Below are positions 53,092 through 61,415 of a stretch of 64,000 nucleotides of DNA, in pieces (within the stretch, counting starts at the first letter, position 1; every line of letters begins with the position of its first letter). The notes beneath the pieces were generated by a model. The model did not search any database and had not been told where the DNA came from. It worked only from the letters and a program-made list of their open reading frames with translations. Position numbers and translations under genes: made by a program. This DNA is from Chondrinema litorale (GTDB lineage: Bacteria; Bacteroidota; Bacteroidia; Cytophagales; Flammeovirgaceae): assembly GCF_026250525.1 (NCBI RefSeq), contig NZ_CP111043.1, forward strand, positions 310,001 through 374,000. Reading direction: 5' to 3'.

Positions 53092-53748
53092 TTATTCATA
53101 CATTTCTTTAGAAAGCACTGGTGCCAAATCGGCAGTATTATTATCGTGTTTCAATGCTAAATCAAAAGAAATTACAATGTCATCATGCACTTTAATCAAG
53201 CCGAATAATGGTTGTGGTGGTTCTATATTAAAGTCGGTTAATCTAATTTTGTATTTACCTTCAATGTAATAGATGCTGTCTTTGCTATCGAATTCTCCAG
53301 TAAGATTGAGATTGGCAGGTTTGGTAGTTCCAGCTACTTCTAAGCTAGCATTAATTGTGATCTTATTACTTTTATCCTCCTCAAAATTAATTTGGTTTAA
53401 ACCGATTAAAATCTCTGGATAATCATCTCCTTTTAAAGTCTTTTTTAAATCGCGGTTAATTGCTTCTTTACCACACTCAAGACTTTTTACTTTTATTTTA
53501 ACTGTAGAATTTTTCAATAATATAGATTGGCTTTTGGGAGCTGGCAGTACTAATGCAGAAACTTCGGGTACGAGCTCCAAAGTATAGCAATTAAACTCAT
53601 TGATGTTGGTAGTGCCTTGTAGCTCTATTCTACTTTCTGGTAAAACTTTATAACTGGTATAAGTGTAGTCAAAGTTTTGAGCATGCAAGCTTCCAAGTAA
53701 AATAAAAGCAGTTGTTAGAATTACTATAAATGGTTTATGAAGTAGCAT
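53092..53748 (-). CDS. YceI-family exported protein (distal copy)
   Basis: A 218-residue protein with a signal peptide (about 1-23, LGSLHAQ) and a YceI lipocalin-like beta-barrel. It shows the family pattern RIELQGTTNINEFNCYT near the start of the mature part and YKIRLTDFNIEPPQPLFGLIKVHDDIVISF (given in part) near the end. YceI proteins hold a polyprenyl-quinone or similar lipid in their core. Its gene is downstream of the outer-membrane protein gene, but a terminator (53775-53804) separates the two. The other YceI gene at 55264 shares only the family fold, not close identity. Confidence 0.85.
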   Translation of the reverse strand: MLLHKPFIVILTTAFILLGSLHAQNFDYTYTSYKVLPESRIELQGTTNINEFNCYTLELVPEVSALVLPAPKSQSILLKNSTVKIKVKSLECGKEAINRDLKKTLKGDDYPEILIGLNQINFEEDKSNKITINASLEVAGTTKPANLNLTGEFDSKDSIYYIEGKYKIRLTDFNIEPPQPLFGLIKVHDDIVISFDLALKHDNNTADLAPVLSKEMYE

Positions 53749-53774
53749 GATCTTTAATTTTTAGGTTTATGTAA

Positions 53775-53804
53775 AAACCCCTCTTCGAAATTAAAGAGGG
53801 GTTT
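53775..53804 (-). terminator. Intrinsic terminator after the outer-membrane protein gene
   Basis: AAACCCCTCTT (53775-53785) and AAGAGGGGTTT (53794-53804), perfect 11-bp arms. Read on the minus strand the second arm is followed by TTTTT-type sequence, ending the barrel transcript before the distal YceI gene. Confidence 0.85.
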
Positions 53805-53825
53805 GAACTGTTTGATTGAACTCTC

Positions 53826-55094
53826 TTAGAAGGAGATTGCTGCCTCAATCATTACCCCTTTGAATTCAGCACCTTCGTATTTGGTACCTGTCCATCCTTC
53901 TCCTTCGTATTGTTGATTTACATATTCAAATTTTGTTACTATGTTTTTAGTTAAGAACCAGCCACCTCCAATGTTAACTCTGTTTACTTCTTTAGTTGCA
54001 CCATTTTCAACATCTTCGCCAGAAACTGCATTGTATCTACCACCTAAGTAAAATTGCTCTTGGCCACCGAATCTGTAAAGTAATTCACCTGCTAACTGAG
54101 TGTAACTTCCATTTGCTTCTTCTTCACTATTGCTAGACACTTCGTAGATACCAAAGAACTCTAAGCCTTTGTATTTGATGAATGGGTTAATTTGGAATGA
54201 AGTGTTTTGTGTAAATCTTGGATTAAAACGACCTTCGAAATCAGTACCTCCATCAGTTAAGTCGTGCAACACATAGTAGTATCTTGAACCACCGCGGTCA
54301 CCACCGTAAAGATAAGAACCTGTTGAAGAACCCTGGTTAGTATACCATGAACCAGTTAATCTCATTCTTAAGTCATCGTTTAACTGGCGGTCTACACCAA
54401 CTTTACCGTAGAAAGAAAGCTTGTTATCAGTTGCTGAAGTTACAGTAACGTTTTGGTTCAATTTACCATTAGATACACCAAGTACTCCTATAAATCCTTT
54501 GTCTGTTTGTACAACTACTTCACCAAAAGCCTCAGTAGTAAATGCATCCATTAAATAGTTACCAACGAATGGGTTATAGATTGCTTTGGCATTATCTGTT
54601 CTTCTAAAGTGTGCATCACCGTAGTTAATCTCATCCAAACCAACTTTAATGTAAGTGTATTGCATTATGTTTTCAAAAAGTCCTTCTTTTATAAAGTCTA
54701 GTTTATCGAATTTAACATAACCACCTTTTACCCAAGATTCTTCGTGGTGTCTTGCAGATAAGTAAGAGGTTAAGTGCATTCTTACACCATCGTAAAGCTG
54801 AACATCAATGTTTAAGTTAGCAGTTGGTAAGTTTAAGTTGTTACCTAATTGTACAAGGCTATCTTCTGCATTTGATTGGTCTAAGCCTTGGAATTGAAGT
54901 GCAAAGTCACCACCTATTCTCACTTTTACGCCATCAAATTTAGCATCGAGATCTTTTGCTGGCTCAAATACATTTAAACCGTCTTTATCATTTGATCTCA
55001 TATTATCAATTACTCCATTTTGAGCTAGAACAACGTTTCCGACAAGCATAAGGGATGCTAATAACATCAAACTTGATTTATATAGATTTCTCAT
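53826..55094 (-). CDS. Outer-membrane beta-barrel (porin-like)
   Basis: A 422-residue exported protein with a signal peptide ending VVLAQ (about 24). The rest is a regular series of amphipathic strands, for example MHLTSYLSARHHEESWVKGGYVKFD (given in part), RMRLTGSWYTNQG, FYLGGRYNAVSG and the C-terminal FKGVMIEAAISF with its terminal Phe, as in porins. It resembles the hypothetical porin-like proteins of Bacteroidota, whose solute is unknown. Gene order on its strand is YceI (55264) - barrel - YceI (53092), which suggests a lipid- or quinone-related envelope function. Confidence 0.78.
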   Translation of the reverse strand: MRNLYKSSLMLLASLMLVGNVVLAQNGVIDNMRSNDKDGLNVFEPAKDLDAKFDGVKVRIGGDFALQFQGLDQSNAEDSLVQLGNNLNLPTANLNIDVQLYDGVRMHLTSYLSARHHEESWVKGGYVKFDKLDFIKEGLFENIMQYTYIKVGLDEINYGDAHFRRTDNAKAIYNPFVGNYLMDAFTTEAFGEVVVQTDKGFIGVLGVSNGKLNQNVTVTSATDNKLSFYGKVGVDRQLNDDLRMRLTGSWYTNQGSSTGSYLYGGDRGGSRYYYVLHDLTDGGTDFEGRFNPRFTQNTSFQINPFIKYKGLEFFGIYEVSSNSEEEANGSYTQLAGELLYRFGGQEQFYLGGRYNAVSGEDVENGATKEVNRVNIGGGWFLTKNIVTKFEYVNQQYEGEGWTGTKYEGAEFKGVMIEAAISF

Positions 55095-55169
55095 GGTATT
55101 AGTATTTTATAGAATAGATTTTTTAAGATTGTTATTCATTTTTTAATTTAGACACAGGGGTCTCAGGGT

Positions 55170-55185
55170 GTAAGCAGATGCTTAC
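55170..55185. promoter_or_regulatory. Inverted repeat upstream of the barrel gene
   Basis: GTAAGCA (55170-55176) and TGCTTAC (55179-55185), perfect 7-bp arms, 76 bp before the barrel ATG and between it and the upstream YceI gene. Operator-like. Confidence 0.4.
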
Positions 55186-55263
55186 TCAAAAAATCATCAA
55201 TGCTGATTGGTATTAGTTAAAAGGTTTATTTTATTAATTCTCCGGAGATATTGGATATCTTGC

Positions 55264-55851
55264 TTAATTATTAGGTTCTTTGGTCAAGTTAAGATCAAAC
55301 CCTACAGTTATCTCTTCACCTGTTTTAATTGTACCGAACATAGCGGTTGGGGGTGTAATGTTATAATCATTCAAATTAATCTTGTAGCTACCTTTAATGG
55401 CAATCTGAGCATTGTTATCTACAGTTATATTCCCATTAACTGCAATCTCTTTTTTTACACCTGCCAGATTTAAAACTCCTTTGGCAACTACAGTTCCAGA
55501 TTTATTTACTGTTACTGGTTCAGATAATTTGAAAGTGATATTTGGAAATTTACTTTCTTTTAGAGCTTCATAAGTTTTATCATCCATCGCTCCTTTTCCA
55601 CTCTTAATTGATGCAACCTCTACGTTTAGCTCCAGATTGTTGATCGTTACTTGATCTCCATTGGTATTTGCTGTAAATGTTACTGTTTTGTTTTCTACAT
55701 CAGATTCCCAATCGTGTAATGTCGATGTTCCAGAAACTGTCATTGTAGAGTTATCATTATCTACTTTGTAATTGTCCTGCCCGAACAGGGGTTGTGCGAT
55801 CAGTAAAGATCCTATAATTACTGCTTGGATTATGTTATATAATGGTCTCAT
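55264..55851 (-). CDS. YceI-family exported protein (proximal copy)
   Basis: A 195-residue protein with a signal peptide (about 1-24, QPLFGQ) followed by a complete YceI barrel. The start STMTVSGTSTLHDWES is the family's conserved 'G-T-S-T-x-H-D-W' strand and the end contains IKGSYKINLNDYNITPP and FGTIKTGEEITVGFDLNLT (given in part). The family binds isoprenoid lipids in the periplasm. It is the first gene of the YceI-barrel-YceI group and is transcribed from a region containing a palindrome and a TAGTTTTG box. Confidence 0.9.
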   Translation of the reverse strand: MRPLYNIIQAVIIGSLLIAQPLFGQDNYKVDNDNSTMTVSGTSTLHDWESDVENKTVTFTANTNGDQVTINNLELNVEVASIKSGKGAMDDKTYEALKESKFPNITFKLSEPVTVNKSGTVVAKGVLNLAGVKKEIAVNGNITVDNNAQIAIKGSYKINLNDYNITPPTAMFGTIKTGEEITVGFDLNLTKEPNN

Positions 55852-55895
55852 GGGTTCAGCTTTTATTATTTTTATCTTGTTTTTTATTGATACTT

Positions 55896-55915
55896 CAAAA
55901 CTAATGTAGCTACAT
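55896..55915 (-). promoter_or_regulatory. Promoter-palindrome region of the YceI gene
   Basis: On the minus strand a TAGTTTTG box (55903-55896, exact TAnnTTTG) is directly preceded by the 12-bp palindrome ATGTAGCTACAT (55904-55915). The palindrome lies in the -33/-7 spacer, where a repressor would block polymerase. The -33 element itself is weak. Confidence 0.45.
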
Positions 55916-56015
55916 ACATTTATACATGACCCCTATCACTACCTTTGGTGATTATCATCAGACTATTTTATGACAACTGTTAGCCTCTTTGAATAATAGG
56001 CTCTATCTTCATCCT

Positions 56016-57347
56016 ATGGAGGAAAAAGTACAAGCAAAGAGTTTGAACCAGCAAGTTTTACAACTAGCAATACCAAATATTTTAAGCAATCTTGCCATTC
56101 CATTGCTTAGTTCGGTTGATACTGCCCTAGTTGGGCACTTACAAGGTTTAGAGTATTTAGGTGCGGTTGCTGTTGGAGGAATGATTTTCAATTTTATCTA
56201 TTGGGGGTTTGGTTTTTTAAGAATGGGAACTACTGGACTTACCGCCCAAGCTTTTGGCAATAACGACCAACACGAATCTTCGCTAATTCTAGTAAGGGCT
56301 TTGTTTATTGCTGGTATAATAGCTACACTCCTATTGTTACTTCAAGTACCACTTGCTTCACTTAGTTTTTTTCTGGTAAAAGCCTCACCAGATGTAGAAG
56401 TTTACGCAAAAAGCTATTTTTATATTAGAATATTAGCAGCACCAGCCACACTAGGAATCTACGCGATACAAGGTTGGTTTTTGGGAATGCAAAATGCCAA
56501 ATTCCCCTTGTACATGGCACTAGTTATTAATCTTAGTAACATATTTTTTAGTGTGCTCTTTGTAAAAGCCTTGGGAATGAAATCTGATGGCGTGGCTATG
56601 GGAACCGTTTGCGCACAATACATTGGCTTAATTATGTCCATTATCTTATTTAGATGGAAGTATGCCACTTACCTTAAAAACATAAATCTTAAGATCGCTA
56701 TAGAAAGCAAAGCACTAAAGCGATTTATGTCTGTTAATGGAGATATATTTATTAGAACGATCTGTCTAGTATTTGTTTTTAGCTACTTTACGGCTGCTTC
56801 TGCTGCTTTTGGAGATGACATTCTCGCAGCCAACACCATTCTTATGCAATTCTGGACTATTCTCGCTTATGGTATCGATGGCTTCGCTTATGCTGCAGAA
56901 AGCCTTGTAGGCAAATTTGTAGGTGCTAAAGATTTAAAGAGTTTAAAAAACATCATTTTCACTCTTTTTGTATGGTCTGGTGGTATGGGCTTGGCATTTA
57001 GTGCAGCTTTCTGGATGTTCGACACACAATTGCTCAATATCTACACTGATAAAGAAAATATAATAAAACTGGCTAGCCAATACATCTGGTGGACAATATT
57101 TGCTCCTTTAATTAATGGTATCTGTTTTATTTGGGATGGTGTTTTTCTCGGGGCAACCGATACAAAAGCACTTCGAAACTCCATGCTTATCTGCACTTTT
57201 CTGGTATTTATTCCAATTTTCTTTTTGCTTAAAGCACAATTGGGCAATACAGCTCTTTGGCTAGCCATGACAATATTTATGGTATCCAGAGGTGTAACGT
57301 TAAGTTTCTTTGCCAAGAAAAGAATTAAATCTTGGGTAAACGCTTAA
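56016..57347 (+). CDS. MATE family efflux transporter
   Basis: From the ATG at 56016 (a TTG at 55989 would add nine residues) 443 residues and 12 membrane segments in two six-helix halves. Family marks include the start AIPNILSNLAIPLLSSVDTALVG, the GTTGLTAQAFG helix and the second-half counterpart GIDGFAYAAESLVGKFVGA. It is closest to the DinF subgroup. MATE pumps use sodium or protons to expel drugs and metabolites. It is divergent from the YceI cluster and converges with the oxidase gene, three bases apart. Confidence 0.9.
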   Translation: MEEKVQAKSLNQQVLQLAIPNILSNLAIPLLSSVDTALVGHLQGLEYLGAVAVGGMIFNFIYWGFGFLRMGTTGLTAQAFGNNDQHESSLILVRALFIAGIIATLLLLLQVPLASLSFFLVKASPDVEVYAKSYFYIRILAAPATLGIYAIQGWFLGMQNAKFPLYMALVINLSNIFFSVLFVKALGMKSDGVAMGTVCAQYIGLIMSIILFRWKYATYLKNINLKIAIESKALKRFMSVNGDIFIRTICLVFVFSYFTAASAAFGDDILAANTILMQFWTILAYGIDGFAYAAESLVGKFVGAKDLKSLKNIIFTLFVWSGGMGLAFSAAFWMFDTQLLNIYTDKENIIKLASQYIWWTIFAPLINGICFIWDGVFLGATDTKALRNSMLICTFLVFIPIFFLLKAQLGNTALWLAMTIFMVSRGVTLSFFAKKRIKSWVNA

Positions 57348-57350
57348 TAT

Positions 57351-58550
57351 TTATTGTTGAGAAAGTCTGCTCGAAAACCTATCTGCTCTAAACAAAGAAA
57401 TATCAAAATCAGATTTTCCATTAATTGTTAGGTCTGCTAAAATTTGCCCTGCAACATTAGAATACTTAAAACCATGCCCAGAGAAACCATTGGCAATACA
57501 AACATTCCTGTATTCAGGGTGAAAATCTATTATAGGATGTAAATCTGGCGATTCTGTGTGCATGCATACTGCCGTTTTTAAACATTCTCCATTTAGCTCA
57601 GGAACATATTGAGCAAGGTACTTTCTTATTAGCTCTACATCTTTATCATGCACTTCTCTATCTATATTATAGGCAGAACAAAACTCTCTCATCTCATGGT
57701 CTTGGTGCGGGTAGAAAGCTACCTTACAACCTTGCTCGATTCCATCTTTAGCCGGAAAGCCATATACATCCAAATTCTTCTCTACATTCCAAAGAAATAT
57801 TGGAAAGTGCGCTGGTAAAAATGCAGAAGCATTGCTTGTTGGCTTCATCCAGAACTGAATTAACCTTTCTGGCTTTAAGGTAATACCCAGCTCTTGCATC
57901 ATTCCTTTTGCCCAAGGACCGGTGGTAACAATTAATTTCTCTGCGATGTAATCTCCTTTATTTGTCTTTACACGAATACCTTTAGCATAGTTTTCTGCAT
58001 CCCAAAACTGTACTTGCTCATTGGTATTTACCTCAGCTCCTTCTTTTACAGCTAATTCTAATTGCTTCGTAACTCCAGCTTCAGGCTCTAAGTAACCAGC
58101 CAATTTATCTAGTAATGCCCACGTATTCGTGTTCGCCTTAAACATCGGATAGCGCTTTTTTATCTCCTTGTAATCGAAAATCTCATAAGGCAAATCATAA
58201 GCTTTTGCACTCATTTCCGATTTGTCTACAATAGAATTGGTTCGACTCCCCATCATCAATCCACCTGTAATTTCGAAAAAACGAGATTGGCTGTCGTTCT
58301 CAATTTTTCGCCACAAATCATAAGAATGCTTCAAAATCGGAATATATTCTTTCCCTTCGTAATATGCCTGTCTGGTAATTCTAGAACCACCATGTGTAGA
58401 ACCCATATTATGCGGCGGAGCTAACTGATCAATACCTAGTACTTTTTTCCCTTTACCAGTTAATTGTGTAGCAAGTTGATACAAAGACGCACTTCCCATT
58501 GCACCTAATCCTACAACAATTACATCATAATATTTTCTATTAAAAAGCAT
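57351..58550 (-). CDS. Monomeric sarcosine / N-methyl-amino-acid oxidase-like flavoenzyme
   Basis: A 399-residue flavoprotein with the FAD-binding VIVVGLGAMGSASLYQLA (10-27), the STHGGSRITRQAYYE motif and the cysteine that attaches FAD covalently, C329 in AVCMHTESPDLHPIID. The end IANGFSGHGFKYSNVAGQIL is also conserved. The group includes sarcosine oxidase and N-methyl-L-tryptophan oxidase (SolA). It oxidises N-methyl groups to formaldehyde and hydrogen peroxide. The exact substrate is not fixed by sequence alone. It has a clear promoter at 58576-58606. Confidence 0.88.
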   Translation of the reverse strand: MLFNRKYYDVIVVGLGAMGSASLYQLATQLTGKGKKVLGIDQLAPPHNMGSTHGGSRITRQAYYEGKEYIPILKHSYDLWRKIENDSQSRFFEITGGLMMGSRTNSIVDKSEMSAKAYDLPYEIFDYKEIKKRYPMFKANTNTWALLDKLAGYLEPEAGVTKQLELAVKEGAEVNTNEQVQFWDAENYAKGIRVKTNKGDYIAEKLIVTTGPWAKGMMQELGITLKPERLIQFWMKPTSNASAFLPAHFPIFLWNVEKNLDVYGFPAKDGIEQGCKVAFYPHQDHEMREFCSAYNIDREVHDKDVELIRKYLAQYVPELNGECLKTAVCMHTESPDLHPIIDFHPEYRNVCIANGFSGHGFKYSNVAGQILADLTINGKSDFDISLFRADRFSSRLSQQ

Positions 58551-58575
58551 ACACTGTCTAAATTTATCTTCTGCT

Positions 58576-58606
58576 CAAAAATATTGCATCAGCTATTAGT
58601 ATCAAT
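58576..58606 (-). promoter_or_regulatory. Predicted promoter of the amine oxidase gene
   Basis: Minus strand: ATTG (58606-58603), 19-bp spacer, TATTTTTG (58583-58576), an exact -7 match. Start of transcription near 58569, about 19 nt before the ATG. Confidence 0.5.
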
Positions 58607-58691
58607 AAAAACGGCTAAAAATCACTAATTAAAGATGGAAACCTGCAATTATTTTATATTGTTCTATTGGCAAATCTATAGTGTATAAATA

Positions 58692-58720
58692 TTACAGATT
58701 TGTCTGTTTGCAAACTGTAA
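58692..58720. promoter_or_regulatory. Hairpin/operator upstream of the macrodomain gene
   Basis: TTACAG (58692-58697) pairs with CTGTAA (58715-58720), and TTTG (58699-58702) with CAAA (58711-58714), giving a 10-bp stem with one bulged A and an 8-nt loop. It includes the palindrome GTTTGCAAAC (58706-58715). It lies 67 bp before the macrodomain ATG. Confidence 0.45.
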
Positions 58721-58787
58721 AATAAATTTAAACACGACTTATTTCCAGAAACAAAACTTACTACAAAACTAAACGACTAAATAAATT

Positions 58788-59330
58788 ATGGGAAAACTTG
58801 AGGTTATACAAGGAGATATTACAGAACTGGAAGTAGACGCCATTGTAAATGCAAACAATACTAACCTTTTAGGTTATGCCGAAGGTAATGGGGTAAATGG
58901 TAAAATTATAGAAAAAGGTGGAGATGCTGTTTCAAGAGAATGCAAAAAAGTGATTATCAAAATGGGCACTTTAGCTCCTGGAGAAGCTATTTTAACTACT
59001 GCCGGAAACTTACCAGCAAAACATATTATTCATACTGTCGGTCCAGTTTGGAATGGAGGTAAATCGAAAGAAGAGATGATACTTACCGACTGCTATGACA
59101 ATGCACTACATCTTGCCGCAGAAAAAGGACTTAGCTCAATAGCCTTCCCTAACATTAGCACTGGCTTTTACAAATTTCCTAAAAACATTGCTGCCGAAAT
59201 AGCTGTTGGTACTTGCCTTTGGTTCTTAAAACAGGAAAAAGCCCAAAAAATCGAGACAATTTATCTGGTTTGCCATAATGATGAAAACTATAAATTGTGC
59301 AAACAAGAACTTGAAAAAAATCAATCTTAA
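58788..59330 (+). CDS. Macrodomain protein (YmdB-like ADP-ribose hydrolase)
   Basis: A 180-residue single macrodomain. The ADP-ribose site is visible as VIQGDITELEVDAIVNANNT, the glycine loop YAEGNGVNGKIIEKGG, the AILTTAGNLPAKHIIHTVGP strand-loop and FPNISTGFYKFP. The YmdB/MacroD group removes ADP-ribose or O-acetyl-ADP-ribose. The family is also a known partner of NAD-related systems, but no ADP-ribosyltransferase or sirtuin gene is adjacent. Note G-V-N-G rather than the G-V-D-G of E. coli YmdB/human MacroD: the catalytic Asp of that loop is Asn here (N-G-K-I), which may weaken hydrolysis. An upstream hairpin may control it. Confidence 0.88.
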   Translation: MGKLEVIQGDITELEVDAIVNANNTNLLGYAEGNGVNGKIIEKGGDAVSRECKKVIIKMGTLAPGEAILTTAGNLPAKHIIHTVGPVWNGGKSKEEMILTDCYDNALHLAAEKGLSSIAFPNISTGFYKFPKNIAAEIAVGTCLWFLKQEKAQKIETIYLVCHNDENYKLCKQELEKNQS

Positions 59331-59400
59331 AAAGTCTCTGCTGCTTTTCCGATTTCTTCTTTTTAATATGTTTAATTTGCATCTTTAAAACCCAAAAAAC

Positions 59401-59913
59401 ATGAACACAGGATTTAATAAAGAAGAAATAAATAAGATAGATACTGCTGCACAAGGTGAAAATCAGTCATTCATCTATCAAGAAAATGTTGAACGTAGCG
59501 ACGAATTTGCCTCTATATTTTTTACAGCTACATATAAAGGTAAAGAAGTTGTGTTTGATGCATTTGTATATACCCTAGAAATGGAATTTGTTTCTAATAT
59601 ATATGATGCAGCCAAAGATGCAGTAATAGAAGAACATCCAGAGCACGAAAGTAAAGACTTTGATGAGGATGAAGGTGCTCATGTTGATTTAATGGAAGAA
59701 TATTCAGTTGAATTAGCAAAAGACGAAGACTTTCAGGTTTGTGAGTTTATCGATTATGATGAAGATGTAGATTATGGAGTAAGCATGGATGTGTGTTTGA
59801 ATATTCCTGAAGTAACCACAGCAGAGATTGAAAAGTTTGTAAGTGCTTTTAAAGCTGGTACTTATGAGTCTGACAAAACATTTTATGCATTCGATTGGAA
59901 TGATGAAAATTAG
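59401..59913 (+). CDS. Acidic protein of unknown function
   Basis: A 170-residue soluble, strongly acidic protein. It begins MNTGFNKEEINKIDTAAQGE, contains the beta-like SIFFTATYKGKEVVFDAFVYT and a central Asp/Glu/His stretch (HPEHESKDFDEDEGAHVD) and ends FYAFDWNDEN. No signal peptide, membrane segment or known motif is visible. It lies 70 bp downstream of the macrodomain gene in the same direction and might share its transcript. The composition resembles small stress or ribosome-associated Bacteroidota proteins, but I do not recognise the family. Confidence 0.6.
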   Translation: MNTGFNKEEINKIDTAAQGENQSFIYQENVERSDEFASIFFTATYKGKEVVFDAFVYTLEMEFVSNIYDAAKDAVIEEHPEHESKDFDEDEGAHVDLMEEYSVELAKDEDFQVCEFIDYDEDVDYGVSMDVCLNIPEVTTAEIEKFVSAFKAGTYESDKTFYAFDWNDEN

Positions 59914-60050
59914 TGTATTTCAATACAAATAATTTCACATTTCAGTTTTATCAAAACTTAATTTAAAAACAACATCAGAATATCAATATTTTTTCTTTAT
60001 TATTTATTATTTTTCAACATCTGAAACTTTAATAAAGACTAACTACTAAT

Positions 60051-61415
60051 TTGAGAAAAAATACTTTAAAAATTTTGATGTTGGGTTGGGAGTTCCCCCC
60101 AATACTAAGCGGAGGACTTGGTCAAGCTTGTTATGGCTTGGCAAGTGCTCTGAGTAGTCGAGTTGAATTAACAGTAATCCTTCCTAAAAGACACCCCGAA
60201 GCGAAGTTAAATGCCGGGCAGGTAATAGGTCTTAATCAAATTGAGTACGAAGATGAGTATGAAAAAAAGGTTGAAAAATCTTATGAGGAATTTACTACTA
60301 TTAAGTATGTAGATGCCAGTTTTGACCTATACCCTATTGCTGAGCGGAAGAAAAAAATTACGGAAACCCACCAGCGCGTACTTTATCTAGAAAAACAGAT
60401 TAAAAAATCCTCTACATTAAAACAGCTTTTTAATGTAGAAAGCATTTACGGGCCAAACATTATGGAGAAAGTAAATGCTTATGCTAAAGTGGTGACCGAT
60501 CTGGCAAAAGACATCAAATTTGATATAGTACATGCCCACGACTGGATAACCCTGCCAGCTGCGATGAAAATTAAAGAGACCTATAACAAACCATTCATCG
60601 CACATATTCACTCTTTAGAGACAGACAGAACAGGTGAAGGAAGCAAGAATAAAATTTATGAAATAGAGCAAAAAGGCATGGAGGCAGCTTCGTTTGTTTT
60701 TGCAGTAAGCAATTACACAAGAAGTTGTATTCAAAGAAATTATAAAATTCCTCTCGATAAGCTCATTACTATACACAATGGTATAGATCAGTTTTGCAAT
60801 CCGGAAATACCAGAAAAATTAACCAAAGAAGAAGACAGCATAAAAAAGATTTTATTCTTGGGTAGAATTACCAGACAAAAAGGGCCAGGATTTTTGGTAG
60901 AAACAGCCATACATCTTTTAAAGAAACACCAAAAAGTAAAGTTTGTAATTGCAGGTATTGGTGACCGCTTACGCGAAACCATGCTTTATGCTAAAAACAG
61001 AGATGTACTGCAGTATTTCGAATTTGTGGGTTTTCTAGACAAGCAGAAAGTTATAGAACTAATGGCCAGCAGCGATGTGCATTTTATGCCTTCTGTTTCT
61101 GAGCCATTTGGTTTAGCAGCCTTAGAAGCTGCTCAAGTAGGTTTACCAGTTGTAGCCTCTAAGCAAGCTGGTGTAAACGAAGTTTTACCTGAAATATTAA
61201 AAGCAAACTTTTGGGATACAGCTACATTTGCAAATTACCTTTATGCTTTGCTTAATTATGAAGGGCTCAGTAAAGAAATAAGCATGTTAACTGCTAAGGC
61301 AGTGCCTGCATTGAGTTGGACAAAAGCAGCAGAAGACATTTGCTTTTTTTATGAGAAACTTTCTGCAGGAGATTTAGAGATTGATGATATAAACAGACCT
61401 AAGTTAAAACCCTGA
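60051..61415 (+). CDS. Glycogen/starch synthase-like glycosyltransferase (GT4/GT5), TTG start
   Basis: A 454-residue GT-B enzyme. The start is TTG at 60051, giving MRKNTLKILMLGWEFPP, because no ATG occurs upstream and the next (60078) would cut the first strand. The nucleotide-sugar sites are GWEFPPILSGGLGQACYGL, HAHDWITLPAAMKIK, FLGRITRQKGPGFLVETA and the C-terminal MPSVSEPFGLAALEAAQVG. It resembles the synthases that pair with GH57 amylases in Bacteroidota, but no such neighbour is in view. It overlaps the convergent RDD gene by 12 bp at the 3' end. Confidence 0.85.
   Translation: MRKNTLKILMLGWEFPPILSGGLGQACYGLASALSSRVELTVILPKRHPEAKLNAGQVIGLNQIEYEDEYEKKVEKSYEEFTTIKYVDASFDLYPIAERKKKITETHQRVLYLEKQIKKSSTLKQLFNVESIYGPNIMEKVNAYAKVVTDLAKDIKFDIVHAHDWITLPAAMKIKETYNKPFIAHIHSLETDRTGEGSKNKIYEIEQKGMEAASFVFAVSNYTRSCIQRNYKIPLDKLITIHNGIDQFCNPEIPEKLTKEEDSIKKILFLGRITRQKGPGFLVETAIHLLKKHQKVKFVIAGIGDRLRETMLYAKNRDVLQYFEFVGFLDKQKVIELMASSDVHFMPSVSEPFGLAALEAAQVGLPVVASKQAGVNEVLPEILKANFWDTATFANYLYALLNYEGLSKEISMLTAKAVPALSWTKAAEDICFFYEKLSAGDLEIDDINRPKLKP

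Noticed and set aside
59179..59454. Minus-strand frame across the macrodomain gene end
   Set aside because: It is antisense to two genes with good coding evidence, has low-complexity lysine content and no promoter.
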